Source: Syntrophobacterales bacterium (GTDB lineage Bacteria; Desulfobacterota; Syntrophia; Syntrophales; JAAYKM01). From it: a stretch of DNA of 7,259 bases. The position numbers and the translations under genes were made by a program. The notes beneath the pieces were generated by a model that saw nothing but the letters and a program-made list of their open reading frames with translations, had not been told where the DNA came from and did not search any database. Location: positions 1 through 7,259 of the forward strand of contig JAITWQ010000109.1 of the NCBI GenBank assembly GCA_031285215.1, written 5' to 3'. Of the stretch, positions 1 to 6,372 are shown in pieces (the first letter of the stretch is position 1; each line of letters starts with the position of its first letter).

Positions 1-280
1 GAGATATCACCATATTTCCGGAAAGAGATGTAACAACATTGCGCCGCTTGACTTTGGAAAGCTTGACAAGCTCCTTAATCTTTGCCGTCAGGGCCTGCGG
101 ATCTTCCAAAACGCCCTCATTAACAATCCCCTTGGGAAGAGGAAGTTGATGATAGCTCTGTAACGCGTATCCCTTGGAAGTCCTGTCTACTTCCGCCAGC
201 TTCAGAGAACTTGCCCCTATATCAAGGGCTGCCAGTTTCTTCTTTGATGAAAACAATCCTTGCATATTAAAACTGCCCAT
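1..280 (-). CDS. pilM: Type IV pilus assembly protein PilM, N-terminal part (gene runs off the window)
   Basis: The first 93 codons of an actin-like protein are visible; the rest lies beyond base 1. After a short basic N-terminus (SSKKKLAALDIG), residues 17-32 carry the phosphate-1 signature of the actin/FtsA/PilM fold, DIGASSLKLAEVD. The stretch LPKGIVNEGVLEDP follows at about residues 48-61, and RRNVVTSLSGNMVIS at about 79-93. Both are typical of PilM. PilM is a cytoplasmic ATP-binding protein that binds the N-terminus of PilN and links the inner-membrane PilN/PilO/PilP alignment complex to the pilus motor. The ATG at 280 is preferred because GGTGAT lies about 4 nt upstream. An in-frame ATG at 265 has a weaker site and would remove only five residues. 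pilN, pilO, pilP and pilQ would be expected next, outside the window. A sigma-54-type promoter lies about 90 nt upstream, so this is probably the first gene of its operon. Confidence 0.9.
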   Translation of the reverse strand, partial: MGSFNMQGLFSSKKKLAALDIGASSLKLAEVDRTSKGYALQSYHQLPLPKGIVNEGVLEDPQALTAKIKELVKLSKVKRRNVVTSLSGNMVIS

Positions 281-320
281 TAAATCACCGTTTAACCTGC
301 TCTGTTTGTTTTTGTTTAAA

Positions 321-361
321 TGACTCTTTTCTTTGCCTTACTATTCAAAGAAAACCTGTCA
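321..361 (-). promoter_or_regulatory. Inverted repeat / hairpin in the pilM leader
   Basis: TTTTCTTTG at 327-335 and CAAAGAAAA at 346-354 are a perfect 9-bp inverted repeat around a 10-nt loop. TGAC (321-324) and GTCA (358-361) extend it across a small internal loop. The predicted sigma-54 start (about 359) falls in the outer arm, so the hairpin would form the 5' end of the pilM mRNA. No U-tract follows on the minus strand, so an intrinsic terminator for ftsB is unlikely. RNA stabilisation or an operator are alternatives. Confidence 0.5.
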
Positions 362-369
362 TTGGTGTA

Positions 370-385
370 AGCAACTTTCAGGCCA
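370..385 (-). promoter_or_regulatory. Sigma-54 (RpoN) -24/-12 promoter for pilM
   Basis: On the minus strand the sequence is TGGCCTGAAAGTTGCT. Against the RpoN consensus TGGCAC-G-R-N3-TTGCW it keeps the invariant GG and GC with exactly 10 nt between them, the G before the purine, and the whole TTGCT block. Only two consensus positions (A and C after TGGC) differ. The predicted start is an A near 359, giving a leader of about 79 nt before the pilM ATG. Sigma-54 control of pilus genes is known in several proteobacteria, so the context fits. The enhancer-binding activator and its site were not identified. Confidence 0.65.
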
Positions 386-428
386 CAGATTAGCAATGGA
401 AAATTTTTAATGGAAAAACGTTATAGAA

Positions 429-704
429 TCAGCGTGAAATGCGAAAAACAACATCCCCGTCCTTTACCATACCCAGCTCATTGCGAGCGACCATCTCTAT
501 GTAGGGAAGATTAGATTGGAGGAGACTTATTTCTTTTTCTAAGGATGCATTATCTTCAGCAATGGTTTGATTGGACTTTTGTATATCCTGAAGTCTTTGT
601 TGCATGGCATAGCTATCCCAAAGCCCTCTATTACCAAAAGTGATCATCAAACCAACAAGAACAACAAAGGCGACGATGTATAGACCTGCTTTACCCATAG
701 CCAT
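429..704 (-). CDS. ftsB: FtsB/DivIC-family septum formation initiator protein
   Basis: This is a 91-aa bitopic membrane protein. A short N-terminus is followed by one hydrophobic segment (about residues 7-24, GLYIVAFVVLVGLMITFG). Residues about 32-66 look like a coiled coil (QQRLQDIQKSNQTIAEDN and on). The family's C-terminal signature ARNELGMVKDGDVVFRI spans about 73-89. FtsB/DivIC proteins pair with FtsL through the coiled coil and recruit or activate FtsW/FtsI at the division septum; the C-terminal part lies outside the inner membrane. The length is normal for the family. The ATG at 704 is favoured because AAAGGA lies about 5 nt upstream; an in-frame ATG at 698 also exists. In many proteobacteria ftsB sits next to eno, whereas here it lies between a DUF39 gene and pilM. 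No intrinsic terminator was seen after the stop. The family call is firm, but FtsB versus DivIC naming depends on lineage. Confidence 0.85.
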   Translation of the reverse strand: MAMGKAGLYIVAFVVLVGLMITFGNRGLWDSYAMQQRLQDIQKSNQTIAEDNASLEKEISLLQSNLPYIEMVARNELGMVKDGDVVFRISR

Positions 705-800
705 AAATCCTTTAAAGACTCAATCGGCAAGAAAGGGTCGAAGATCCCATAAGCCGCGATGCAAATAAACGGATTCTCGTCAAATAACCGTCTATTAATC

Positions 801-818
801 GGGTCAAAGGTTTGACCC
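801..818. promoter_or_regulatory. 18-bp palindrome, candidate operator upstream of ftsB
   Basis: GGGTCAAA and TTTGACCC are exact inverted 8-mers separated by GG. The 2-nt centre is poor for an RNA hairpin but typical of a site bound by a dimeric regulator. It lies about 97 nt upstream of the ftsB start and about 82 nt after the DUF39 stop. No regulator can be named from the sequence. No T-run follows, so it is not a classic terminator. Confidence 0.4.
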
Positions 819-857
819 TTGCTAAACTAAACCTCTGACACATACGCAGGTGATTTT

Positions 858-885
858 CCTATACAGATTTTCCCCATGATTGCAA
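858..885 (-). promoter_or_regulatory. Weak sigma-70-like promoter candidate for ftsB
   Basis: TTGCAA (885-880) and TATAGG (863-858) on the minus strand each match their consensus hexamer at four of six positions, with a 16-nt spacer. The position, between the DUF39 stop and the palindrome at 801-818, would allow that palindrome to act as a downstream operator. The match is weak and could be chance in AT-rich intergenic DNA. Confidence 0.2.
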
Positions 886-902
886 CTCAAATATTTTAAC
901 AT

Positions 903-2075
903 TCATGGAGAAGAGAGCAACTGTTGTGGTTCCCCCAGCAAAAAATCACCTTTTTCGATCCACTCTTTGAGGATATTGGCGATTTGACGGGCCTTAAAAT
1001 AACTGGACAAGGGCGCGGTTACGATTTTTTTCCCTTTTAAGGTGATGGCACCGCTCCGCAGATCCTTGTAACTGACCTCACCAAGGCTTTTCCCCTCACA
1101 TTTTGGATAATCCATACTATAATCAAATACTTGCGTGTAGATATCCTCATCTTTAACAGCCGTATAGCGCGCCATCTCCTCATTAAGCACGGGAATGGGA
1201 ATGCCGATGCCAACATGAAGTGATACGCCGTATCCTAAAATACTGGCTCCCACCAGCCATTCGGGCGTCATCTTCTTAAGATCGCCAATAGTGGCAATGG
1301 TTCCGGCCCCTCCGGTGGGGATACCATTTTCGGCTCTCGCAACATGGGGATTATGCTGCGTCCCCTGCCAGGCAATAAACCCTTCTCCCCCGCCAAGAAA
1401 AATTTTGCTCCCGATGCCTAATGTTTTATAAAACGGATCATTAAAGAGAGGGCTGAGCTGCCCTGAAGTCGCATAATTGGCATTTGCCATCTTTGGGCGC
1501 AACATACCCATATAGGTATAAATTGTCTTGTCGGACATATTTACGGCGCAATTGTAATTCTGATAGGCGTTTCGTGGATTGAATAAAATGGCGTCCTTAA
1601 AATCATTCAGGGTCATCTTCTTATCTATTTTCCGCGCGGGATAACAATCCGTACCATATCCTTCCGCACGCAAATGGACAACCTTGCCACTCACAAGATC
1701 TTCAATGACATGCCCTCCGCCGTAACGAAACTCGCCGGGATAAACACTGTTAAGGGGATCGCCTTCAACAACTTCTGTCACGCCAAGATAACAGTCCACG
1801 GCCGCAATTCCCCCATAGGCGGGAACATCATTGATCCAAACTTTCGTCGCCCGGATACGGGGCGATGTGTGGCCAAAATTCAAAAAAGCACCTGATGAAC
1901 ACATGGGACTGAACGTTCCGGTCGTGACAACATCAACGCGTCTTGCCGCGTCAACGTCGCCGTGCCTCGCCACAATATCAATCATCTCTTCCGCCGTCAC
2001 CACAACGGCCTTACCCTGCTTTATTTTTTCGTTGATTTCGCTGATTGTTTTTTGAACTTTGTTTCCCTTCATCAC
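903..2075 (-). CDS. Homocysteine biosynthesis protein, DUF39/HcyBio (COG1900) family
   Basis: This is a 390-aa soluble protein with no signal peptide or membrane segment. Family landmarks are TTGTFSPMCSSGAFLNFGH (about 51-69), YGGGHVIEDLV (118-128), AEGYGTDCYPA (137-147), IFLGGGEGFIAWQGTQHNP (225-243) and TGGAGTIATIGDLK (254-267). In methanogens, COG1900 proteins take part in making homocysteine from aspartate semialdehyde and reduced sulfur, with conserved cysteines thought to carry a persulfide. Cys59 and Cys144 are the best candidates here by context; Cys95, Cys176 and Cys326 are also present. The length covers the DUF39 domain only, so the CBS domains fused to some archaeal homologues are missing. 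No NIL-domain ferredoxin partner lies in the window. The start is GTG at 2075 or ATG at 2072; a GGAG sits 6 and 9 nt upstream respectively, so they cannot be separated. The gene follows dut by 65 nt with no clear promoter, so read-through from the operon is plausible. Confidence 0.85.
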   Translation of the reverse strand: MMKGNKVQKTISEINEKIKQGKAVVVTAEEMIDIVARHGDVDAARRVDVVTTGTFSPMCSSGAFLNFGHTSPRIRATKVWINDVPAYGGIAAVDCYLGVTEVVEGDPLNSVYPGEFRYGGGHVIEDLVSGKVVHLRAEGYGTDCYPARKIDKKMTLNDFKDAILFNPRNAYQNYNCAVNMSDKTIYTYMGMLRPKMANANYATSGQLSPLFNDPFYKTLGIGSKIFLGGGEGFIAWQGTQHNPHVARAENGIPTGGAGTIATIGDLKKMTPEWLVGASILGYGVSLHVGIGIPIPVLNEEMARYTAVKDEDIYTQVFDYSMDYPKCEGKSLGEVSYKDLRSGAITLKGKKIVTAPLSSYFKARQIANILKEWIEKGDFLLGEPQQLLSSP

Positions 2076-2140
2076 AACAAACTCCAGTAAAAGAAATGGT
2101 TCACATGTAAAATGTTTCTTTCGTGCATAACTGCGGCGTT

Positions 2141-2608
2141 TTAAGCAGGACTGGTGTGACCGAATCCTCCCGCGCCTCTTTCCGTATCGTCAAGGGAAGA
2201 CGTCTTTTGCCAAATACATCGGCAAACGGGCTGAATAATAAGCTGAGCGATCCGTTCACCCCGTTTCACCTCAAAGGGCTTTGGACCGTGATTTATCAAA
2301 ATGACCCCTATTTCTCCCCGATAATCGGCATCAATGGTCCCCGGCGCGTTCAATACGGTTACGCCAAATGTTACGGCTAAACCGCTTCTCGGTCTTATCT
2401 GCCCTTCATACCCCAAAGGAAGGGCGATGGCAAATCCCGTCGGGATTTTTTTCCATGCCCCGGGAGAGATGATTTCAACACTTTCCACCGCAGCGCATAC
2501 ATCCATGCCGGCGGCATGGCTTGTCATATACTGGGGCAGGTTTAAGTCATCATGTCCCGGTAAAATCATAATGGGAACACAAATTTTTTCCTGCATACCA
2601 TTACCCAT
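2141..2608 (-). CDS. dut: Deoxyuridine 5'-triphosphate nucleotidohydrolase (dUTPase)
   Basis: A trimeric-type dUTPase of 155 aa that hydrolyses dUTP to dUMP and pyrophosphate, keeping uracil out of DNA and supplying dUMP for thymidylate synthesis. All five motifs are present: I AGMDVCA (33-39), II RPRSGLA (72-78), III APGTIDADYRGEIGV (88-102) with catalytic Asp93 and the uracil-stacking Tyr96, IV RGERIAQLI (116-124), and V RGAGGFGHTS (144-153). Motif V has His where Ser is more common (usual GGFGST), a small deviation in the flexible C-terminal arm. The first ATG (2608) overlaps the end of the upstream peptidase gene by 8 nt. A second in-frame ATG at 2596, four residues in, starts just after that gene's stop and would also give a normal family length. 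Neither has a strong ribosome binding site, which suggests coupling to translation of the upstream gene. Confidence 0.95.
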   Translation of the reverse strand: MGNGMQEKICVPIMILPGHDDLNLPQYMTSHAAGMDVCAAVESVEIISPGAWKKIPTGFAIALPLGYEGQIRPRSGLAVTFGVTVLNAPGTIDADYRGEIGVILINHGPKPFEVKRGERIAQLIIQPVCRCIWQKTSSLDDTERGAGGFGHTSPA

Positions 2609-3845
2609 CTTTCGCCATCCCCGGAGGTATTTTCCCTATCGCAACCAAAGATATTTTGTCCAGCGCAAATATTTCCCTTGCCGCATCACAGACATCCTGT
2701 TTCGTTACACCGTCTATTTCCCCCATTACTTCATCGCAGGTAATGTAACGCCCAAAGGAAATTTCATTTTTTGCCAAGCGGTTCATGCGGCTATCCGTAC
2801 TTTCCATACTCAAAATAAAATTACCTTTTACCATTTCCTTCGTATTGTGCAGTTCCTGTTCCGCCAGCAAGTTTTCCTGCAGCTTTTGCATCTCCAGACG
2901 GATCAAGCGGATCACTTCACGCAGCTGATTCGTATCAGTCCCCCCATAGACGCCCATCATACCCGCATCATGGTAGGCGCTTAAATAGGATTGAATATCA
3001 TAAACAAGCCCTTTTTTCTCACGAATTTCCTGAAACAAACGCGAACTCATGCCCCCTCCGAAAAGGGCGTTAAGGATAATACAGGCATAGCGCATGGGAT
3101 CGCCAACGGCAGGGGCTTTACATCCCATGACGAAATGGACTTGCTCCAGATCCTTGCGGATAAAACACTTCACCACAGAAGGCGATGGCGGAGGAGAAAA
3201 TATTTTGTGCTCTTCTTGCGGCGCGGCGCCAAAACAACGCGTAATCAATTCCGCCAATCGGGAGTGTTCAACCTGCCCGGCAACAGAAATGACAAGATTA
3301 TTTCCCCCATAATGGCGTTTAAAGAAGCGCAATATCTTTTTCCTGTTGAAGCTCTGTATGCTCTCGCAAGTACCGGCAACGGGAAAAGCCAAAGAGTGCC
3401 CTCGCCAAAATCGCGCATCGAAAACGTCATGGATATATTCATCAGGCGAGTCTTCTACCATCCGTATTTCCTGACAAATAACAGATTTTTCCTTTTCTAT
3501 ATCTTCGTCACGAAACAGTGAGTGGTTTAAAATATCAGCCAAAAGTTCAATGGCGGAATCAAGATGATAGGCGGGGATTTTTATATAGAATACCGTATTC
3601 TCTTTCCCCGTAGAGGCATTGATCACCCCTCCCATGGAATCAACCGCCGAAACAATAGCAAAAGGGGACCTTTTGCCGGTCCCCTTGAAAAGCATATGCT
3701 CAATAAAATGCGCTATTCCGTTGGATGTTTTCGTTTCATGACGGGATCCGCAACCAATCCATACGCCAATAGATACGGACTGAACGTGCCTGATTTCTTC
3801 TGAAACAACACGAATCCCATTTGCAAGGATGGTCTTATTGACCAT
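2601..3845 (-). CDS. M16-family (pitrilysin-like) zinc metallopeptidase, processing-peptidase type
   Basis: From the ATG at 3845 the protein has 414 aa, the usual single-chain length of bacterial M16B peptidases related to mitochondrial processing peptidase and Bacillus YmxG. The inverted zinc motif HFIEH is at 46-50: His46 and His50 bind zinc and Glu49 is the catalytic base. The third ligand is Glu126 in ICQEIRM, 75 residues further on, matching the family spacing. The C-terminal half carries GGGMSSRLFQEIREKKGLVY (263-282), whose Arg269/Tyr282 pair is the substrate-binding R/Y motif, so the enzyme looks complete and active. The frame is open upstream to a possible start at 3896, but those 17 residues lie inside pnp and the family begins near MVNKTILANGIRVV. 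The ATG at 3845 overlaps the pnp stop by 11 nt, implying translational coupling. No signal peptide is visible, so it is probably cytoplasmic. M16 genes often follow pnp and precede dut in this cluster; the physiological substrate is unknown. Confidence 0.92.
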   Translation of the reverse strand: MVNKTILANGIRVVSEEIRHVQSVSIGVWIGCGSRHETKTSNGIAHFIEHMLFKGTGKRSPFAIVSAVDSMGGVINASTGKENTVFYIKIPAYHLDSAIELLADILNHSLFRDEDIEKEKSVICQEIRMVEDSPDEYIHDVFDARFWRGHSLAFPVAGTCESIQSFNRKKILRFFKRHYGGNNLVISVAGQVEHSRLAELITRCFGAAPQEEHKIFSPPPSPSVVKCFIRKDLEQVHFVMGCKAPAVGDPMRYACIILNALFGGGMSSRLFQEIREKKGLVYDIQSYLSAYHDAGMMGVYGGTDTNQLREVIRLIRLEMQKLQENLLAEQELHNTKEMVKGNFILSMESTDSRMNRLAKNEISFGRYITCDEVMGEIDGVTKQDVCDAAREIFALDKISLVAIGKIPPGMAKDG

Positions 3846-5952
3846 TTTCGCCCAAAGCTTCCTTTCGGCTGAGGCGAATCTTACCCTGCCTGTCAATTTC
3901 CAAAACTTTCACATTCACCACATCGCCTTCTTTAAGGATATCGGTTACTTTGTTAACCCGCTCCTTTGCCAGATGGGAAATATGGACAAGGCCTTCCGTT
4001 CCCGGTAAAATCTCCACAAAAGCGCCAAAATCAACAACACGCTTCACCAAACCGCGATAGATCTTACCAATTTCCGCCTCTTCCGTAAGCAACTTCACCA
4101 TACAAATAGCTTTTTCTGCGGCATCCGCATCAGCAGAGGCAATGGTAACGGTTCCGTCATCTTCCACATCAATCTTCACGCCTGTTTCGCTGACAATCTG
4201 GCGGATATTTTTGCCGCCCGATCCAATGACATCCCGCACACGTTCGGGGCGAACCTTGACCGTCACAATTCTTGGCGCATAGATAGAAATATCGGTTCTT
4301 GATTCCGCCATCGTTTCTATCAATTTATCAATGATGTGGAATCGTCCGGCTTTGGCCTGGTCAAGAGCCATACGCAAAACATCTTCCGTAAGCCGGTCAA
4401 TCTTGATATCCATCTGGAGGGACGTAATGCCCTTTTTCGTGCCGCACACCTTGAAATCCATATCACCGCAATGATCTTCATCGCCCAGAATATCGGAAAG
4501 GATGACTATTTTATCGTCCTCTTTTAACAAACCCATGGCAATGCCTGCGGCAATACCTTTAACAGGTACGCCGGCGTCCATAAGGGCAAGCATACCGGCG
4601 CAAACAGTGGCCATGGAAGAAGAACCATTGGAAGAAAGAATTTCTGATACAATACGAATGGTGTAGGGAAATGCGCCGCTATCGGGTAGAACGGCAAGCA
4701 AGGCGCGCCTGGCCAGCGCTCCATGTCCGATTTCACGCCGTCCCGGACTTCGCAAAGGTTTTGCCTCTCCTACGGAGTAGGGAGGGAAATTGTAATGAAG
4801 AAGAAAAGTTCGTGTTTCTTCTCCCGTAATATAATCCATACGCTGTTCATCAGTGGAGGTTCCCAAGGTTAAGGCGGCCAATGCCTGTGTTTCGCCGCGA
4901 TTAAACAATGCGGAGCCATGAACCCTTGGCAAAATACCTGTTTCCGAACTGATAGGACGGATATTTTGGAAGCCGCGCCCATCAACTCGCGTCTGCTCTT
5001 TTAAAACAATATCCCGAACGATCCGCCGCTCCATGTCCTCAACAATTCCTGCAATAACGGGCTTTAATGAAGCATCATCCGCAGAAAACTCCTTGCTGGC
5101 ACTCTTGCGGATATCGCCCAACCGCGAATAGCGTTCCTGCTTCCGCGGAATATGATAGGCCTCACGGAGATCATTTTCCACCCGCGCCGTTACTTGCGCC
5201 AGAAGGTTCTCATCAACCGGCTCCAGAATAACTTCCCTCTTCTCCTTGCCGATTTCCTCTTTCATCCGCAATTGCAGATCAATAATCGGGCGCATGGCGT
5301 CAAGGCCATGACTGATGGCGTCCACAATGATATGATCATCAATTTCCTTAGCGCCGCCTTCCAGCATGACAAGGTTTATATCGTATCCATCCGTCCCTTC
5401 ACGGGGAACCATGCGGCCGGCAAGAAACAGGTTAAGATCGCTGTCTTCCATTTCATCTATGGAGGCGTTGCAAACAAATTTCCCCTCCACCATTCCCACT
5501 CTCACTGCGGCAATGGGGCCTTTAAAAGGAATATCCGATATTTCCATGGCAGCCGAGGCCGCAATAAGGGCCGTCACATCAGGATCATGTTCAGTGTCCA
5601 CAGAAAGAACAGTGGCGACGACCTGGGTTTCATGATGATAACCTTTGGGAAACAGGGGGCGAATAGAGCGGTCAATGATACGCGATGTTAAAATTTCCCG
5701 CTCATTGGGCCGGCCTTCCCGCTTAAAAAAACCACCGGGAATTTTACCGGCGGCAAAAGTCATTTCCTGATAATCTACTGTTAAAGGGAGAAAATCCAAT
5801 CCTTCTCGTTTATCCCTGAGAGATACAACTGTTACCAGAACAACCGTATCACCATATGTCGCAAAAATAGCACCGTCAGCTTGGCCGGCCACGTAGTTTG
5901 CTTTCAAGGCAAGTTTTTTCCCTGAAAACTCAGTCAAAAATGAATTACTCAT
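3835..5952 (-). CDS. pnp: Polyribonucleotide nucleotidyltransferase (PNPase)
   Basis: A full-length 705-aa PNPase, the trimeric phosphorolytic 3'-5' exoribonuclease that degrades mRNA to nucleoside diphosphates and can add 3' tails. The first RNase PH domain (about 10-145) includes FFKREGRPNEREILTSRIID from residue 75. An all-helical linker domain covers about 240-320. The second RNase PH domain (about 322-545) has VDGRG at 323-327, the phosphate-binding SSNGSSSMA (440-448), and SDILGDEDHCGDMDFKV (486-502). In that last motif Asp487 and Asp493 match the catalytic metal-binding aspartates of the E. coli enzyme. A KH domain (about 560-620) has the GSGG loop at 577-580, and an S1 domain (about 625-695) contains RGLVKRVVDFGAFVEILPG. 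No domain is missing and there is no long C-terminal tail. The ATG at 5952 has AAAGGA about 11 nt upstream, a slightly long spacing. It follows rpsO by 103 nt as in many bacteria, and its last bases overlap the next gene. Confidence 0.98.
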   Translation of the reverse strand: MSNSFLTEFSGKKLALKANYVAGQADGAIFATYGDTVVLVTVVSLRDKREGLDFLPLTVDYQEMTFAAGKIPGGFFKREGRPNEREILTSRIIDRSIRPLFPKGYHHETQVVATVLSVDTEHDPDVTALIAASAAMEISDIPFKGPIAAVRVGMVEGKFVCNASIDEMEDSDLNLFLAGRMVPREGTDGYDINLVMLEGGAKEIDDHIIVDAISHGLDAMRPIIDLQLRMKEEIGKEKREVILEPVDENLLAQVTARVENDLREAYHIPRKQERYSRLGDIRKSASKEFSADDASLKPVIAGIVEDMERRIVRDIVLKEQTRVDGRGFQNIRPISSETGILPRVHGSALFNRGETQALAALTLGTSTDEQRMDYITGEETRTFLLHYNFPPYSVGEAKPLRSPGRREIGHGALARRALLAVLPDSGAFPYTIRIVSEILSSNGSSSMATVCAGMLALMDAGVPVKGIAAGIAMGLLKEDDKIVILSDILGDEDHCGDMDFKVCGTKKGITSLQMDIKIDRLTEDVLRMALDQAKAGRFHIIDKLIETMAESRTDISIYAPRIVTVKVRPERVRDVIGSGGKNIRQIVSETGVKIDVEDDGTVTIASADADAAEKAICMVKLLTEEAEIGKIYRGLVKRVVDFGAFVEILPGTEGLVHISHLAKERVNKVTDILKEGDVVNVKVLEIDRQGKIRLSRKEALGENGQ

Positions 5953-6005
5953 TGATTTATTTTTCCTTTCTTTTGATCGACGATAAGGCCTGCCTTAAAA
6001 CCACA

Positions 6006-6027
6006 AGAATACACCTGAGGTGATTCT
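6006..6027 (-). promoter_or_regulatory. Hairpin in the rpsO-pnp intergenic region
   Basis: AGAAT (6006-6010) pairs with ATTCT (6023-6027) and CACC (6012-6015) with GGTG (6019-6022), leaving a bulged A and a TGA loop. It sits 29 nt after the rpsO stop and about 53 nt before the pnp start. A second small inverted repeat, AAGGC-CT-GCCTT, is at 5985-5996. The bases after the hairpin on the minus strand are T-rich but not a true U-tract. It may be a leaky terminator or a processing site in the pnp leader; in E. coli the pnp leader has a hairpin cut by RNase III that underlies PNPase autoregulation. Confidence 0.4.
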
Positions 6028-6055
6028 GCCCGGACAAACGAAAATCTCTTTTGGT

Positions 6056-6322
6056 TTATTTTCGCAATCCCAAGCGGGCAATAACGGTTCTGTATCGCTC
6101 CAGATCCTTTTTCTTCAGATAATCGAGCAAGCCTCTTCTCTGTCCAACCAGTTTTAGTAAGCCACGCCGCGAATGATGGTCCTTTTTATGCACCTTGAAA
6201 TGCTCCGTAAGATACTCAATGCGAGCGCTTAACAAGGCAATCTGAACCTCCGGGGAACCCGTATCATCCTCATGGAGTTTAAAACTGCCAATAATATTAC
6301 CCCTCTTTTCTACATCTAACAC
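6056..6322 (-). CDS. rpsO: 30S ribosomal protein S15
   Basis: An 88-aa protein with the complete S15 signature. [20 protein letters not shown] (21-40) is followed by [20 protein letters not shown] (41-60), [13 protein letters not shown] (61-73) and [13 protein letters not shown] at the end. S15 binds helices 20-22 of 16S rRNA early in small-subunit assembly; His41, Asp48 and Ser51 here match the RNA-contacting His42, Asp49 and Ser52 of the E. coli protein. The start codon is GTG at 6322. It is supported by a very strong Shine-Dalgarno 8 nt upstream and by the length, one residue shorter than the 89-aa E. coli protein. The only nearby ATG (6315) is out of frame. The gene lies between truB and pnp as in most bacteria. 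A structured leader upstream may regulate it. Confidence 0.98.
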   Translation of the reverse strand: MLDVEKRGNIIGSFKLHEDDTGSPEVQIALLSARIEYLTEHFKVHKKDHHSRRGLLKLVGQRRGLLDYLKKKDLERYRTVIARLGLRK

Positions 6323-6330
6323 CGCTTTTT

Positions 6331-6337
6331 CCTCCCT
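6331..6337 (-). promoter_or_regulatory. Strong Shine-Dalgarno that fixes the rpsO GTG start
   Basis: AGGGAGG on the minus strand lies 8 nt before the GTG at 6322. It is the strongest ribosome binding site in the window and decides the non-ATG start of rpsO. A 13-nt AT-rich palindrome, TGATTT-A-AAATCA (6346-6358), lies just upstream of it. Confidence 0.8.
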
Positions 6338-6372
6338 CTCTTTTATGATTTAAAATCAAACCACAGTCAAAA

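Noticed and set aside
395..417. Direct repeat AATGGAAAA (395-403 and 409-417) upstream of the sigma-54 site
   Set aside because: Two copies of an AT-rich 9-mer are easily due to chance, and enhancer sites for sigma-54 normally lie farther upstream.
735..748. Small stem GGG(A)TC-TTC-GACCC before ftsB, considered as a terminator of the DUF39 gene
   Set aside because: Only five pairs with a bulge and no U-tract; too weak to call.
874..908. CCATGA/TCATGG inverted repeat around the DUF39 stop
   Set aside because: Six pairs with a 23-nt loop and partly inside the coding region; no terminator features.
2090..2121. AAAGAAA/TTTCTTT inverted repeat between dut and the DUF39 gene
   Set aside because: Seven A-T-rich pairs with an 18-nt loop and no U-tract are within chance expectation and do not look like a terminator.
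2334..2984. Long plus-strand open frame opposite dut and the M16 gene
   Set aside because: Its translation is rich in His, Phe, Arg and Pro without a recognisable domain, and it lies antisense to two well-supported conserved genes.
3846..3896. Extended M16 start at 3896
   Set aside because: The extra 17 residues lie inside the S1-domain end of pnp, and the family N-terminus aligns from the ATG at 3845.
5152..5691. Plus-strand open frame opposite pnp
   Set aside because: It is a shadow of the PNPase coding frame with no family motifs and no convincing ribosome binding site.
6340..6370. TTGACT-17-CATAAA as a dedicated rpsO promoter
   Set aside because: The start would fall inside the Shine-Dalgarno, leaving almost no leader, and the -10 match is poor.
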